Positions 5,541 through 11,777 of a stretch of 11,786 bases of DNA are shown piece by piece. The number at the start of each line of letters is the position of its first letter. The first letter of the stretch is position 1. The DNA comes from an uncultured Treponema sp. Its GTDB lineage: Bacteria; Spirochaetota; Spirochaetia; Treponematales; Treponemataceae. Both the position numbers and the translations under genes were made by a program. The stretch covers positions 1 to 11,786 of the forward strand of contig CAMJAJ010000012.1 of NCBI GenBank assembly GCA_946403565.1, written 5' to 3'. Under the pieces are notes generated by a model that did not search any database, was not told where the DNA came from, and saw only the letters and a program-made list of their open reading frames with translations.

Positions 5541-7673
5541 GGCCTTCGAGCTCTTGAAGTATGAGCTTGAGCCGCTGCGCTGGGTTGCCGTGTGGACTCC
5601 TGCGCGTGCGTTGGAGAAGCCGAAGCCACGGTCTCCGCCCCTGCCGCCGAAGCGGTCATGGTCTCCGCCGTGCCGGTAGCCCCGGTCGCGTCCGAAGCCG
5701 CGGTCCCGGCCGAATCCCCGGTCGTGCCCGAAGCCGCCGCGGTCCCTGCCGAAGCCACGGTCCCTGCCGCGTCCGCCCCGTGCCCCGCTGCGTCCCGCCT
5801 TCACGTCCTCATGGATGTGGGGAATCATGCTGTCGGAGGCGGAAAGCTCTATGGCCCGCTGTGCGGCCGCCGTCGGTATGCTGAGCAGGCAGAATTTTTC
5901 CGCCATGTCTATGTTGTCCACATCGCTGTTCTTGATGCCCACCAGGTCCGCGATGTAGTTTGCGACCTTCTTGGGATTGTATCCGTCAATCCAGCCCAGC
6001 TGCACGAAGAGCCGGGTCTGGCCGGAGGCTCCGCCCCGCTCGCTCCGTTCTCCGCGCTCGCCCTTGCGTCCCTTGTCCTGGGAGGTCGCACTGGCGATCT
6101 TTCCGTAGCGTTTTACGCTCAGCGAGCTTCCGTAGGTCGCTGAAAGCAAGGACGCGAGGACTTCCTGCGGGTTCTGGCCGGCGCACAGCTCCTCGGCAAG
6201 CTTGTCGAATACGGGGTCCCCCTTCCTGAGCGTGCTTTCCTGCGCCGTTGCCTCGTCCATGCTGTCGGGCGCTGCTGCTTCATTCTCATCCAGCCTGATG
6301 TTCAGTCCGAGCTTTTCGCGGACTTCCTTGAAGAGCCGCTGCCGCTTGGCCTCGACGACTTCCTCGACGGAAGGAATCTTTCCCTCGAGCATCTCGCCCT
6401 TCGCGCTCTTCTTGACCGCGCTCTTGAGGTACTGGAGCTTCCTCCTGGATTCCTCGGGGCGGACGAAGGTGACCGCCATTCCTGCGGCGCCGGCGCGTCC
6501 GGTGCGGCCAATGCGGTGCACGTAGGTAGGCCCGTCAAAGGGCAGGTCGTAGTTCACGACGTGGGTCAGGCCGTTTATGTCGATTCCGCGGGCCGCCACG
6601 TCCGTGGCGACGAGTATACGTGTCTTCTTTATGCGGAAACGGGCGAGGATTTTCTCGCGCTGTCCCTGGGGTATGTCGCCGTGCAGGGCCGCCACCTCGT
6701 AGCCCCGCTCGTCAAGTGCCTTGCAGACCATGTCCGCGTCGGTCTTGCGCTGTACGAACACCAGTCCGTAGAAGTCGGGGGATATGTCGATCAGGCGGAC
6801 CAGGGCTTCGACCTTCTCGCTTTCGCGCAGGACCCAGTAACGCTGGTCAATCAGCAGGGGCTCCTCTTCGTGGCCTTCTTCCTCGACAATCTCGTAGTCG
6901 CCCATGAACTTCTCGGCGATTTTCAGGATGGGCTTGGGAACCGTCGCGCTGAAAAGCAGGACGCGGCATTCGGGATTGGCCTCGACGAAGATGTTCTCTA
7001 TGTCGTCCACAAAGCCCATGTCGAGCATCTCGTCACCCTCGTCGAGGATGAAGTACTGGATCCGGTCAATCTGTAGCACGCCCCTGTCCATCAGGTCCTG
7101 CACACGGCCGGGAGTTCCCACGACGATCTCCACGCCTTTCTTCAGGGCACGGATCTGCTCGCCCATCGAGGCTCCGCCGTACACGACCGCCGTGCGGGGG
7201 TACTTGCCCGGAGTAAACGAGGCCATCTCGGTGCATGTCTGCATGGCAAGCTCGCGGGTCGGCTCAAGGATTATCGCCTGCACGTGGTCGCTGCCGCTCC
7301 TGAGCTGCTGGACGATCGGGAGTCCGAATGCGGCCGTCTTTCCCGTTCCGGTCCTGGCGCGGGCTATGACGTTCGCGTCTCCGTTCAGGAGGCGGGGGAT
7401 GGCGAGCACCTGGATGGGGGAGGGGGTCACGAAACCCTTGCGCCGTATGGCCTCCAGGGTCATCTCGTCAAGTCCGAGGTCGGCGAAGGAGATGCCTTCC
7501 TCTTCCTTCTGTTCCGCTTCGGCGGCCACATCGTCATCTTCGGCCATGGCCGGGGACTCCGGAATCGGCTCCTGGCTGTCCGTCACATTGATTTCTGTCG
7601 CGTGCGACAGCTCGACCGCTGCCTCCGGCAGCGCGTTTGCTGAGGGCTCAGCATTGAGAGAAATGTCTTCCAT
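5529..7673 (-). CDS. DEAD-box ATP-dependent RNA helicase with DbpA-type RNA-binding domain and RGG-like tail
   Basis: The 714-residue protein is an RNA helicase of the DeaD/CsdA kind, expected to unwind RNA in ribosome assembly, decay or cold adaptation. An acidic low-complexity segment (1-60) is followed by the Q motif (62-88), Walker A ARTGTGKT (106-113), PTRELA (138-143), TPGR (187-190), motif II DEGD (211-214), SAT (242-244), VATDVAARGIDI (355-366) and HRIGRTGR (386-393). Residues 552-612 (TRLFVQLGWIDGYNPKKV and onward) match the RRM-like C-terminal domain of DbpA, which binds structured rRNA. Residues 627-686 are Arg/Gly/Phe/Asp repeats (GRDRGF). Motif II has Gly where the family has Ala. 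The ATG has AAGGG 7 nt upstream, just below a small hairpin. It follows rsm22 by 198 nt on the same strand and ends in TAG inside a tandem repeat. Ribosome assembly is the likeliest role but is inferred. Confidence 0.94.
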   Translation of the reverse strand: MEDISLNAEPSANALPEAAVELSHATEINVTDSQEPIPESPAMAEDDDVAAEAEQKEEEGISFADLGLDEMTLEAIRRKGFVTPSPIQVLAIPRLLNGDANVIARARTGTGKTAAFGLPIVQQLRSGSDHVQAIILEPTRELAMQTCTEMASFTPGKYPRTAVVYGGASMGEQIRALKKGVEIVVGTPGRVQDLMDRGVLQIDRIQYFILDEGDEMLDMGFVDDIENIFVEANPECRVLLFSATVPKPILKIAEKFMGDYEIVEEEGHEEEPLLIDQRYWVLRESEKVEALVRLIDISPDFYGLVFVQRKTDADMVCKALDERGYEVAALHGDIPQGQREKILARFRIKKTRILVATDVAARGIDINGLTHVVNYDLPFDGPTYVHRIGRTGRAGAAGMAVTFVRPEESRRKLQYLKSAVKKSAKGEMLEGKIPSVEEVVEAKRQRLFKEVREKLGLNIRLDENEAAAPDSMDEATAQESTLRKGDPVFDKLAEELCAGQNPQEVLASLLSATYGSSLSVKRYGKIASATSQDKGRKGERGERSERGGASGQTRLFVQLGWIDGYNPKKVANYIADLVGIKNSDVDNIDMAEKFCLLSIPTAAAQRAIELSASDSMIPHIHEDVKAGRSGARGGRGRDRGFGRDRGGFGHDRGFGRDRGFGRDRGYRHGGDHDRFGGRGGDRGFGFSNARAGVHTATQRSGSSSYFKSSKADEY
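5616..5774 (-). repeat. Coding repeat: Gly/Arg/Phe/Asp-rich tail of the helicase
   Basis: The stretch encodes helicase residues 634-686 and consists of imperfect GFGRDRG units, four to five of them close together and then more diverged (YRHGGDHDRFGGRGGDRGFGF). Similar RGG/RDRG tails occur in several bacterial cold-shock helicases, where they give non-specific RNA binding. The repeats are DNA-level repeats too, so unit number could vary between strains. Confidence 0.85.
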
Positions 7674-7685
7674 TATGTTTCCCTT

Positions 7686-7700
7686 GCGTGGTGTTCACGC
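7686..7700 (-). promoter_or_regulatory. Small hairpin abutting the helicase ribosome binding site
   Basis: On the minus strand GCGTG (7700-7696) pairs with CACGC (7690-7686) around AACAC, directly upstream of the AAGGG at 7685-7681. A 5-bp stem next to the Shine-Dalgarno sequence could modulate initiation, for example with temperature. This is structural inference only. Confidence 0.3.
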
Positions 7701-7814
7701 CCACATGAAAGTCAAGGTACCGCATAACGAAAAAACTAACTCGATTGTTAAAAGGATTTTCCCCTATACCCGTGCGGCAACAGACTCGCATGTAAAAATA
7801 TGATTTACCTGCAT

Positions 7815-7843
7815 ACTTTAACGTTTTTTACATTTTGTTGCAA
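7815..7843 (-). promoter_or_regulatory. Candidate promoter of the helicase gene
   Basis: Read on the minus strand, TTGCAA (7843-7838) and TAAAGT (7820-7815) are 17 bp apart, each matching 4 of 6 consensus bases, in a locally AT-rich stretch. A start near 7808 would give a leader of about 135 nt before the ATG at 7673. The -35 lies inside the inverted repeat at 7839-7852. Moderate evidence only. Confidence 0.4.
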
Positions 7844-7852
7844 GGGCTTGCA
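7839..7852. repeat. Inverted repeat TGCAAG/CTTGCA over the helicase -35
   Basis: TGCAAG (7839-7844) and CTTGCA (7847-7852) form a perfect 6-bp dyad with a 2-bp centre. It is 3' of rsm22 and overlaps the possible -35 of the helicase promoter, so it could be an operator. It has no following U-run on the minus strand, so it is not a convincing terminator. Confidence 0.4.
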
Positions 7853-7871
7853 GGGGAAAACTTGAAAAATG

Positions 7872-9350
7872 CTATCGGATATTGACGACGAGCGCGCCAG
7901 ATTTGGCGTCCCGCTGCTCGGGGATCCGTTCCGGGTCCACTTCGAGCAGGTCTCCGGACAGCAGCTCGCTGTCGGTCACCGCAAGCAGGAGGCCGAGCGG
8001 GGAGCACGCGTAGTAGCCCGTCCTGCCGCCCGGAAGCCGTATGGGGTCGCTGGTCACCCGGAAGACGAGCTTGCCTTCTCCGCCTGCGTCCTCCACTGGC
8101 CCTTCCTCCTCCTCCTTCCAGATCTTTTCCAAGGCGAGGAAGGAGAGGACGGCCCGCTCCTTGGGGATGTAGATGCTGCGCGAGAAGCGCCGCAGGCTTT
8201 CGGGTGCGTCCTCGGTGCTGAAGGCGAAGTTGCACCACTTGCCGCCACGCTTCCCTTCCATCGGGCAGGTCCCGTAATGGGGGCAGGGGGCGGCGGGGTA
8301 GAAGTGCCGCTTCATGAACGCGTCCCTCAGGCAGCTTATCAGGCGGCCGCAGGAGGGGACTCCCGGCTCGCTGATGAACACGCGGGCATTGTCGTTCTTC
8401 TTCTCGACGTACTTCAGGATTTCCGTGCAGTATTTCTTTGCCAGGAAGTCCGGCGGCTGCCCCCGGTCGCTTTCCTGGACCTGCATCAGCTCATTGAACA
8501 GGTTCGCGCTGAACACGATGTCCGCTTTCTGTTTGATCTGCATGTCGCCCAGCGAGGAACAGACGCGGACTATTTTCCACGCCTCGCATTTCAGGGAGGC
8601 GGCGACCGCCAGGAAGATGTTCTCCCCGGCCTGCAGCGCCTGGGAGGACAGGTCCATGCAGTAGAAGGTGAGCTTTTTCCCACGGAGCTCGGGCCTGGCC
8701 AGGAAGAGCGCGATGGGGACGGTGAGCGGGCCGGATCCTATGTCCAGGCACACCGAATCATCGCCTACGTTGAAGAAGGATTGGGGCAGGTTTGCGAACA
8801 CGCGGGACAGGCGGACGATGTTCCACCAGAGGTAATAGTGTATGTACGCGCTCAGTGCGGTCGTCTCGTTCATGTAGCCCATGCGGCGGTCCTCCCGCTC
8901 GTCGGTAAGCTCATGGCTCAAGGACCGTATCTGTCCGGGGAGCAGGGCCCGCTGCTTGGAGGTGAGGGGGTATACGGAGCTGACGATTTTTTCAAAGTCG
9001 CCGATGGCCTTGACCGCCAGGTCGTCGAGCGTGGAGTTGGCGAACAGGTTTCCCCGGTCTGTCGCAAGCAGGGCCTCGTCCGTGTGCCTGCCGGTCCTCG
9101 GTGCGCGCTCCTCCCGGTCGGGGCGGCCTTTTGCGGCCTTGCGGGGTGCTTTCCTCCGGGGCTCCTCGTCCCCGTCCGCTTCCTCGGCTCCTGCCATCCG
9201 TTCCCACTCGCGCCGGGCCTTGCGATCCTGCTTGCCCTGCAGCTTCCGCTTCTTGTCTTCAAGGGTCATGCCCTTTTTCTTTTCCCACCACTTGAGCTCT
9301 ATGCTGCCGGACGTGCGTGTGTTCGTGCTTTCATTCCTCTTCTTTTTCAT
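7872..9350 (-). CDS. Rsm22-family (METTL17-like) small-subunit methyltransferase-like protein
   Basis: The 492-residue protein belongs to the Rsm22 family, which acts on or near the small ribosomal subunit; mitochondrial members are needed for mitoribosome assembly. Residues 1-90 are a Lys/Arg-rich, probably disordered extension. The SAM-type fold has motif I DIGSGPL (203-209), the acidic strand end CMDLS (231-235), DIVFSANLFNEL (277-288) and EPGVPSCGRLI (328-338), the last being characteristic of Rsm22. Cys356, Cys362 and Cys373 (PCPHYGTCP, KWCNF) plus Cys449 (YYACSPLG) match the four-cysteine pattern that holds an iron-sulfur cluster in METTL17. The ATG at 9350 is chosen because AGAAGGGAAG sits just upstream of it; an in-frame ATG at 9365 has a weaker site. 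It overlaps merR by 20 nt. Catalytic activity is uncertain, since some members appear not to methylate. Confidence 0.87.
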   Translation of the reverse strand: MKKKRNESTNTRTSGSIELKWWEKKKGMTLEDKKRKLQGKQDRKARREWERMAGAEEADGDEEPRRKAPRKAAKGRPDREERAPRTGRHTDEALLATDRGNLFANSTLDDLAVKAIGDFEKIVSSVYPLTSKQRALLPGQIRSLSHELTDEREDRRMGYMNETTALSAYIHYYLWWNIVRLSRVFANLPQSFFNVGDDSVCLDIGSGPLTVPIALFLARPELRGKKLTFYCMDLSSQALQAGENIFLAVAASLKCEAWKIVRVCSSLGDMQIKQKADIVFSANLFNELMQVQESDRGQPPDFLAKKYCTEILKYVEKKNDNARVFISEPGVPSCGRLISCLRDAFMKRHFYPAAPCPHYGTCPMEGKRGGKWCNFAFSTEDAPESLRRFSRSIYIPKERAVLSFLALEKIWKEEEEGPVEDAGGEGKLVFRVTSDPIRLPGGRTGYYACSPLGLLLAVTDSELLSGDLLEVDPERIPEQRDAKSGALVVNIR

Positions 9351-9681
9351 AACTTCCCTTCTCATTTTGTCTTCTCAGCGAAAGGTACAGGCTGCCGAGC
9401 TGCTCCCGTATTTCCCTCAGGACCGCCAGCGCATCCGCGTTGGAGATCACCGTCCCTGCGTCGGAAACGATTACCGCCGCGGCCTCCTCCTCGGACATGC
9501 CCTTCTCATAGACCAGGTGCTTCATCCTGGCTATGGTCTCCATGTCCCGGTCGCCATAGGAGCGTCTGCCCTGATAGTCCTTCTCCGGGGAGAATATGGG
9601 CAGCTTGCTTTCCCATCGGCGCAGGACATGCCGCTTCAGGCCGGAAATCCGCTCGACATCGCTAATCAGGTATCTTCCCAT
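9331..9681 (-). CDS. Small MerR-type DNA-binding regulator
   Basis: The 116-residue protein has an N-terminal MerR winged helix-turn-helix: YLISDVERISGLKRHVLRRWE (residues 4-24) followed by GRRSYGDRDMETIARMKHLVYEKGMSEEEAAAVI. The LRRWE plus RRSY spacing is that of the MerR subgroup with LRYWE...R.Y. A short helix (about 80-106, ADALAVLREIREQLGSLYLSLRRQ) could serve as the dimer coiled coil. No effector domain or metal-binding cysteine is present, so any signal it senses is unknown. Its ATG lies inside the end of der (20-nt overlap) and its TGA inside the start of rsm22 (20-nt overlap). With only a weak GGAAG before its start, it is probably translated by coupling to der. It could regulate its own operon, whose promoter would be the target, or remote genes; neither can be shown here. 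Confidence 0.85.
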   Translation of the reverse strand: MGRYLISDVERISGLKRHVLRRWESKLPIFSPEKDYQGRRSYGDRDMETIARMKHLVYEKGMSEEEAAAVIVSDAGTVISNADALAVLREIREQLGSLYLSLRRQNEKGSYEKEEE

Positions 9682-11215
9682 TGACTTCCGCCCGGTTCTC
9701 CCATTTCTGACGGCTCGCCTTCATCTCCAGCTGGACGGGAATCTGGTCAAACCCCAGGTCCGCCCGGATCCTGTTTTTGAGGTAGGAGACGTAGCTCGCA
9801 GGAACGTTGTCCGGTCTGGTCGCGAAGATAAGGAATTTGACGGGGTTCGTTCCCGTCTGGGTCATGTAGCGGATCTTGAAGTGGATTGCTTTCGTTGCGG
9901 GCGGGGGGTATTTTGCAAGCCAGTCCTTGAGCGCCGCATTCAGGACGGCGGTATCCACCTTGCGGGTCAGCTGTCCGTACAGGGTGAGCGCGGTGTCCAT
10001 GAGCCGCTTGATTCCGTCGGCATTCTTCGCACTCAGCTCCACGATGGGGGCCCAGTTCATCTGGCCGAACATATCCCGGAAGTACTCCTCCACCTCGCGC
10101 CGTGCCTTGTTGCTCTTGTCCTCCACGAGGTCCCATTTGTTCAGCGCGAAGATGACACCCCGTCCCTGCTGGTAGGCCAGCTGGGTAATCTTCTTGTCCT
10201 GCTCGGAAAGGCCTTCCGTCGCGTCCAGCATGATGAAGGCTATGTCGCAGGAGTCCAGGCTCTTGATGGCGCGGGTCACCGAATAGTATTCGATGTTCTC
10301 TTCGACCTTGCTCTTGCGCCGGATTCCCGCGGTGTCCAGTATCTCTATGTCCCTGCCGTTGTAGCGGAAGCTGCCTTCCACGACGTCCCGGGTGGTTCCT
10401 GCGTAGTCGCTGACAATGGAGGCTTCGGTGTGGGTCAGCACGTTGCTGAGCGTGGACTTGCCGGTGTTCGGCTTTCCGAGTATCGCGATGCGGATGGCCC
10501 GATCCTGGTCCTCGTCCTGCGCCGGCGCTTCGGTCACCCTGGAGAAGTCCAGGCCTTCCACCATCGCCTTGGCAAGGTCCTTCAGGCCGTCGCCATGCGT
10601 CGCGGAAATGAGGAGCAGCTCCTTGAAGCCGAACCTGGCGTACTCGTAGGCCAAGGCCTCGTTCCTGCGTCCCTCGGTCTTGTTGACCGCCGCGATGAGC
10701 TTGTTCCAGTGGGGGCGCATCTGGAGGATGAGCTCCTCGTCCTCCGCCGTCATCTCCTTTGCGTCCAGCAGGAGGAGGATGCGGTCGGCCTTCTGTATCA
10801 TTTTGACCGTCTTAGCCACGACGAGGTCGTCCATCTCGCTTTCCCGGCTCGTGAGGTCACGGGTCAGCTTGTAGCCGCCCGTGTCCATCAGGTGGACCGG
10901 CTTGCCGCCTATGAAGCAGCTTCCTTCCACCGGGTCCCGGGTCACGCCCGGCGTGGGGTCGGTTATGGCCTTGCGGCTGTGCGTCAGGGCATTGAACAGC
11001 GTGGACTTGCCCACGTTGGGCCGTCCCGCGATGACGATAAGGGGGAGGTTGTAGTAGGTCTTGTTCTCGTCAAACCGTGCCCCATCTTCATCGTCGGGCT
11101 TGGACAGGGGCTCCGCCTGTCCATCTTTGCCGCCCGCAGCCAGTTCGTTTTCCTGCTCGGGAAGCTTGACGGGCTTTGGCTTGGAGAAGTCTGGCTTTTG
11201 CTTTTTCTTCTTCAT
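9662..11215 (-). CDS. der: Ribosome biogenesis GTPase Der (EngA)
   Basis: Der is the tandem-GTPase factor for 50S subunit maturation. The 517 residues contain GTPase domain 1 (GRPNVGKS 64-71, PGVTRD, DTGG 111-114, NKTE 178-181, SAT 204-206), domain 2 (GKPNTGKS 247-254, AGTTRD, DTAG 294-297, NKWD 359-362, SAK 395-397) and a C-terminal KH-like domain (about 410-500, with TGTNPVKFLIFATRPDNVP). The G4 motif of domain 1 ends in Glu where Asp is usual. About 55 charged residues (MKKKKQKPDFSKPKPVKL and onward) precede domain 1, while typical Der proteins begin almost at the P-loop. No Shine-Dalgarno sequence precedes the ATG; a promoter 12 nt upstream implies a leaderless or near-leaderless message. 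A TTG at 11221 could be an alternative leaderless start. It is the first gene of der-merR-rsm22 and divergent from rpmB. Confidence 0.96.
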   Translation of the reverse strand: MKKKKQKPDFSKPKPVKLPEQENELAAGGKDGQAEPLSKPDDEDGARFDENKTYYNLPLIVIAGRPNVGKSTLFNALTHSRKAITDPTPGVTRDPVEGSCFIGGKPVHLMDTGGYKLTRDLTSRESEMDDLVVAKTVKMIQKADRILLLLDAKEMTAEDEELILQMRPHWNKLIAAVNKTEGRRNEALAYEYARFGFKELLLISATHGDGLKDLAKAMVEGLDFSRVTEAPAQDEDQDRAIRIAILGKPNTGKSTLSNVLTHTEASIVSDYAGTTRDVVEGSFRYNGRDIEILDTAGIRRKSKVEENIEYYSVTRAIKSLDSCDIAFIMLDATEGLSEQDKKITQLAYQQGRGVIFALNKWDLVEDKSNKARREVEEYFRDMFGQMNWAPIVELSAKNADGIKRLMDTALTLYGQLTRKVDTAVLNAALKDWLAKYPPPATKAIHFKIRYMTQTGTNPVKFLIFATRPDNVPASYVSYLKNRIRADLGFDQIPVQLEMKASRQKWENRAEVNGKIPD

Positions 11216-11227
11216 GGTCAAGGAGTC

Positions 11228-11256
11228 ATTCTACACGGAATGGCCCTGATGGTCAA
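11228..11256 (-). promoter_or_regulatory. Promoter of the der-merR-rsm22 operon
   Basis: Read on the minus strand, TTGACC (11256-11251, 5 of 6) and TAGAAT (11233-11228, 5 of 6) are separated by exactly 17 bp. The -10 ends 12 nt before the der ATG (11215) and 6 nt before a TTG in the same frame (11221). The expected start point near 11221-11219 leaves at most about six leader bases. Confidence 0.72.
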
Positions 11257-11303
11257 TGTAAGGAAGGCAGTTTCCGTCTGCGTCTAGGCCTGTCGTCGAG
11301 CCC

Positions 11304-11332
11304 TTGACACAAACAGTGCATTCTTGTAGAAT
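11304..11332 (+). promoter_or_regulatory. Promoter of rpmB
   Basis: TTGACA (11304-11309, perfect) and TAGAAT (11327-11332, 5 of 6) are 17 bp apart. Transcription would start near 11339 with a leader of about 42 nt. It fires away from the der promoter; the two -35 elements are about 47 bp apart. Confidence 0.87.
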
Positions 11333-11380
11333 ACGTGACACTCTCGTACATAGAACGATAATTTTAGGTAGGTAAACGAT

Positions 11381-11620
11381 ATGTCTAGAACTTGCGACCT
11401 TTGTGGCAAACACACCTCTTTTGGAAACACCGTCAGCAAATCATACAACCACGTCCGCAGGGCATGGAAGCCGAACCTCTTGAAGATTAAGACCGAGGTC
11501 GGTGGCCGCACCGTCACCCTCCGCATCTGTACCCAGTGCCTCAAGAGCGACTTCGTGACGAAGAAGATCAACGTCCACCCGGCCAACAAGCCCGTGGAGA
11601 CTTCCGCCGAGGCTAAGTAA
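11381..11620 (+). CDS. rpmB: 50S ribosomal protein L28, zinc-ribbon form
   Basis: L28 is a small protein of the large ribosomal subunit. The 79-residue product starts MSRTCDLCGK and contains SFGNTVSKSYNHVRRAWKPNL, the typical L28 core, then RTVTLRICTQCLKS. Two CxxC pairs, Cys5/Cys8 and Cys50/Cys53, indicate the zinc-binding (C+) version, whereas many bacteria carry a cysteine-less form. C+ forms are often part of the zinc-sparing response, but no Zur-like site is evident here. The last residues (PVETSAEAK) are a short variable tail. AGGTAGG (11366-11372) is 8 nt before the ATG. It has its own strong promoter and terminator, so it is monocistronic, and it ends in TAA, unlike most genes in this window. 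Confidence 0.97.
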   Translation: MSRTCDLCGKHTSFGNTVSKSYNHVRRAWKPNLLKIKTEVGGRTVTLRICTQCLKSDFVTKKINVHPANKPVETSAEAK

Positions 11621-11659
11621 GCCTCTGCTGCGTTAGATTCATTTCCTCAAGGGTTAATC

Positions 11660-11695
11660 CTGCCCGCCGTCCTTGTGCCGGCGGGTAGTTTTTTT
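11660..11695 (+). terminator. Intrinsic terminator of rpmB
   Basis: CTGCCCGCCG (11660-11669) pairs with CGGCGGGTAG (11679-11688), ten pairs including one G-T, with a 9-nt loop. Seven T follow (11689-11695). Confidence 0.92.
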
Positions 11696-11700
11696 GGGAA

Positions 11701-11726
11701 CCTCGAAAAACTTCAGTTTTTCGAGG
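11701..11726. repeat. Palindromic intergenic element, copy 2 (after rpmB)
   Basis: CCTCGAAAAA (11701-11710) pairs perfectly with TTTTTCGAGG (11717-11726) around CTTCAG, whose own ends can close a UUCA tetraloop. It is nearly identical to the copy at 2627-2652. It begins five bases after the rpmB terminator T-run and has no T-run of its own on the plus strand. Confidence 0.8.
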
Positions 11727-11744
11727 TAACGCTGAAAATGCGAT

Positions 11745-11777
11745 GTCGTAAGTCGCGCTATTATAGCGACTTACGAC
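11745..11777. repeat. Perfect 12-bp inverted repeat near the window end
   Basis: GTCGTAAGTCGC (11745-11756) and GCGACTTACGAC (11766-11777) are perfect reverse complements around GCTATTATA. No T-run is seen before the window ends on the plus strand and none precedes it for the minus strand. It may be a terminator stem of a gene outside, a second repeat element or a protein-binding dyad. Confidence 0.7.

Noticed and set aside
6904..7803. 299-codon open frame on the plus strand opposite the helicase N-terminal half
   Set aside because: Antisense to conserved helicase motifs; Ser-rich translation is the mirror of the helicase codons, with no promoter or ribosome binding site.
7839..7852. TGCAAG/CTTGCA dyad considered as the rsm22 terminator
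   Set aside because: On the minus strand the stem would have a 2-nt centre and is followed by ACAAAATG, not a U-run.
7869..9665. 598-codon open frame on the plus strand opposite rsm22 and merR
   Set aside because: It is antisense to two recognisable genes and its translation has no family features. GC-rich codon usage leaves the opposite strand open by chance.
9596..11287. 563-codon open frame on the plus strand opposite der
   Set aside because: The same cause as above: der on the other strand has all GTPase motifs, and the plus-strand frame has no ribosome binding site and a compositionally odd, motif-free product.
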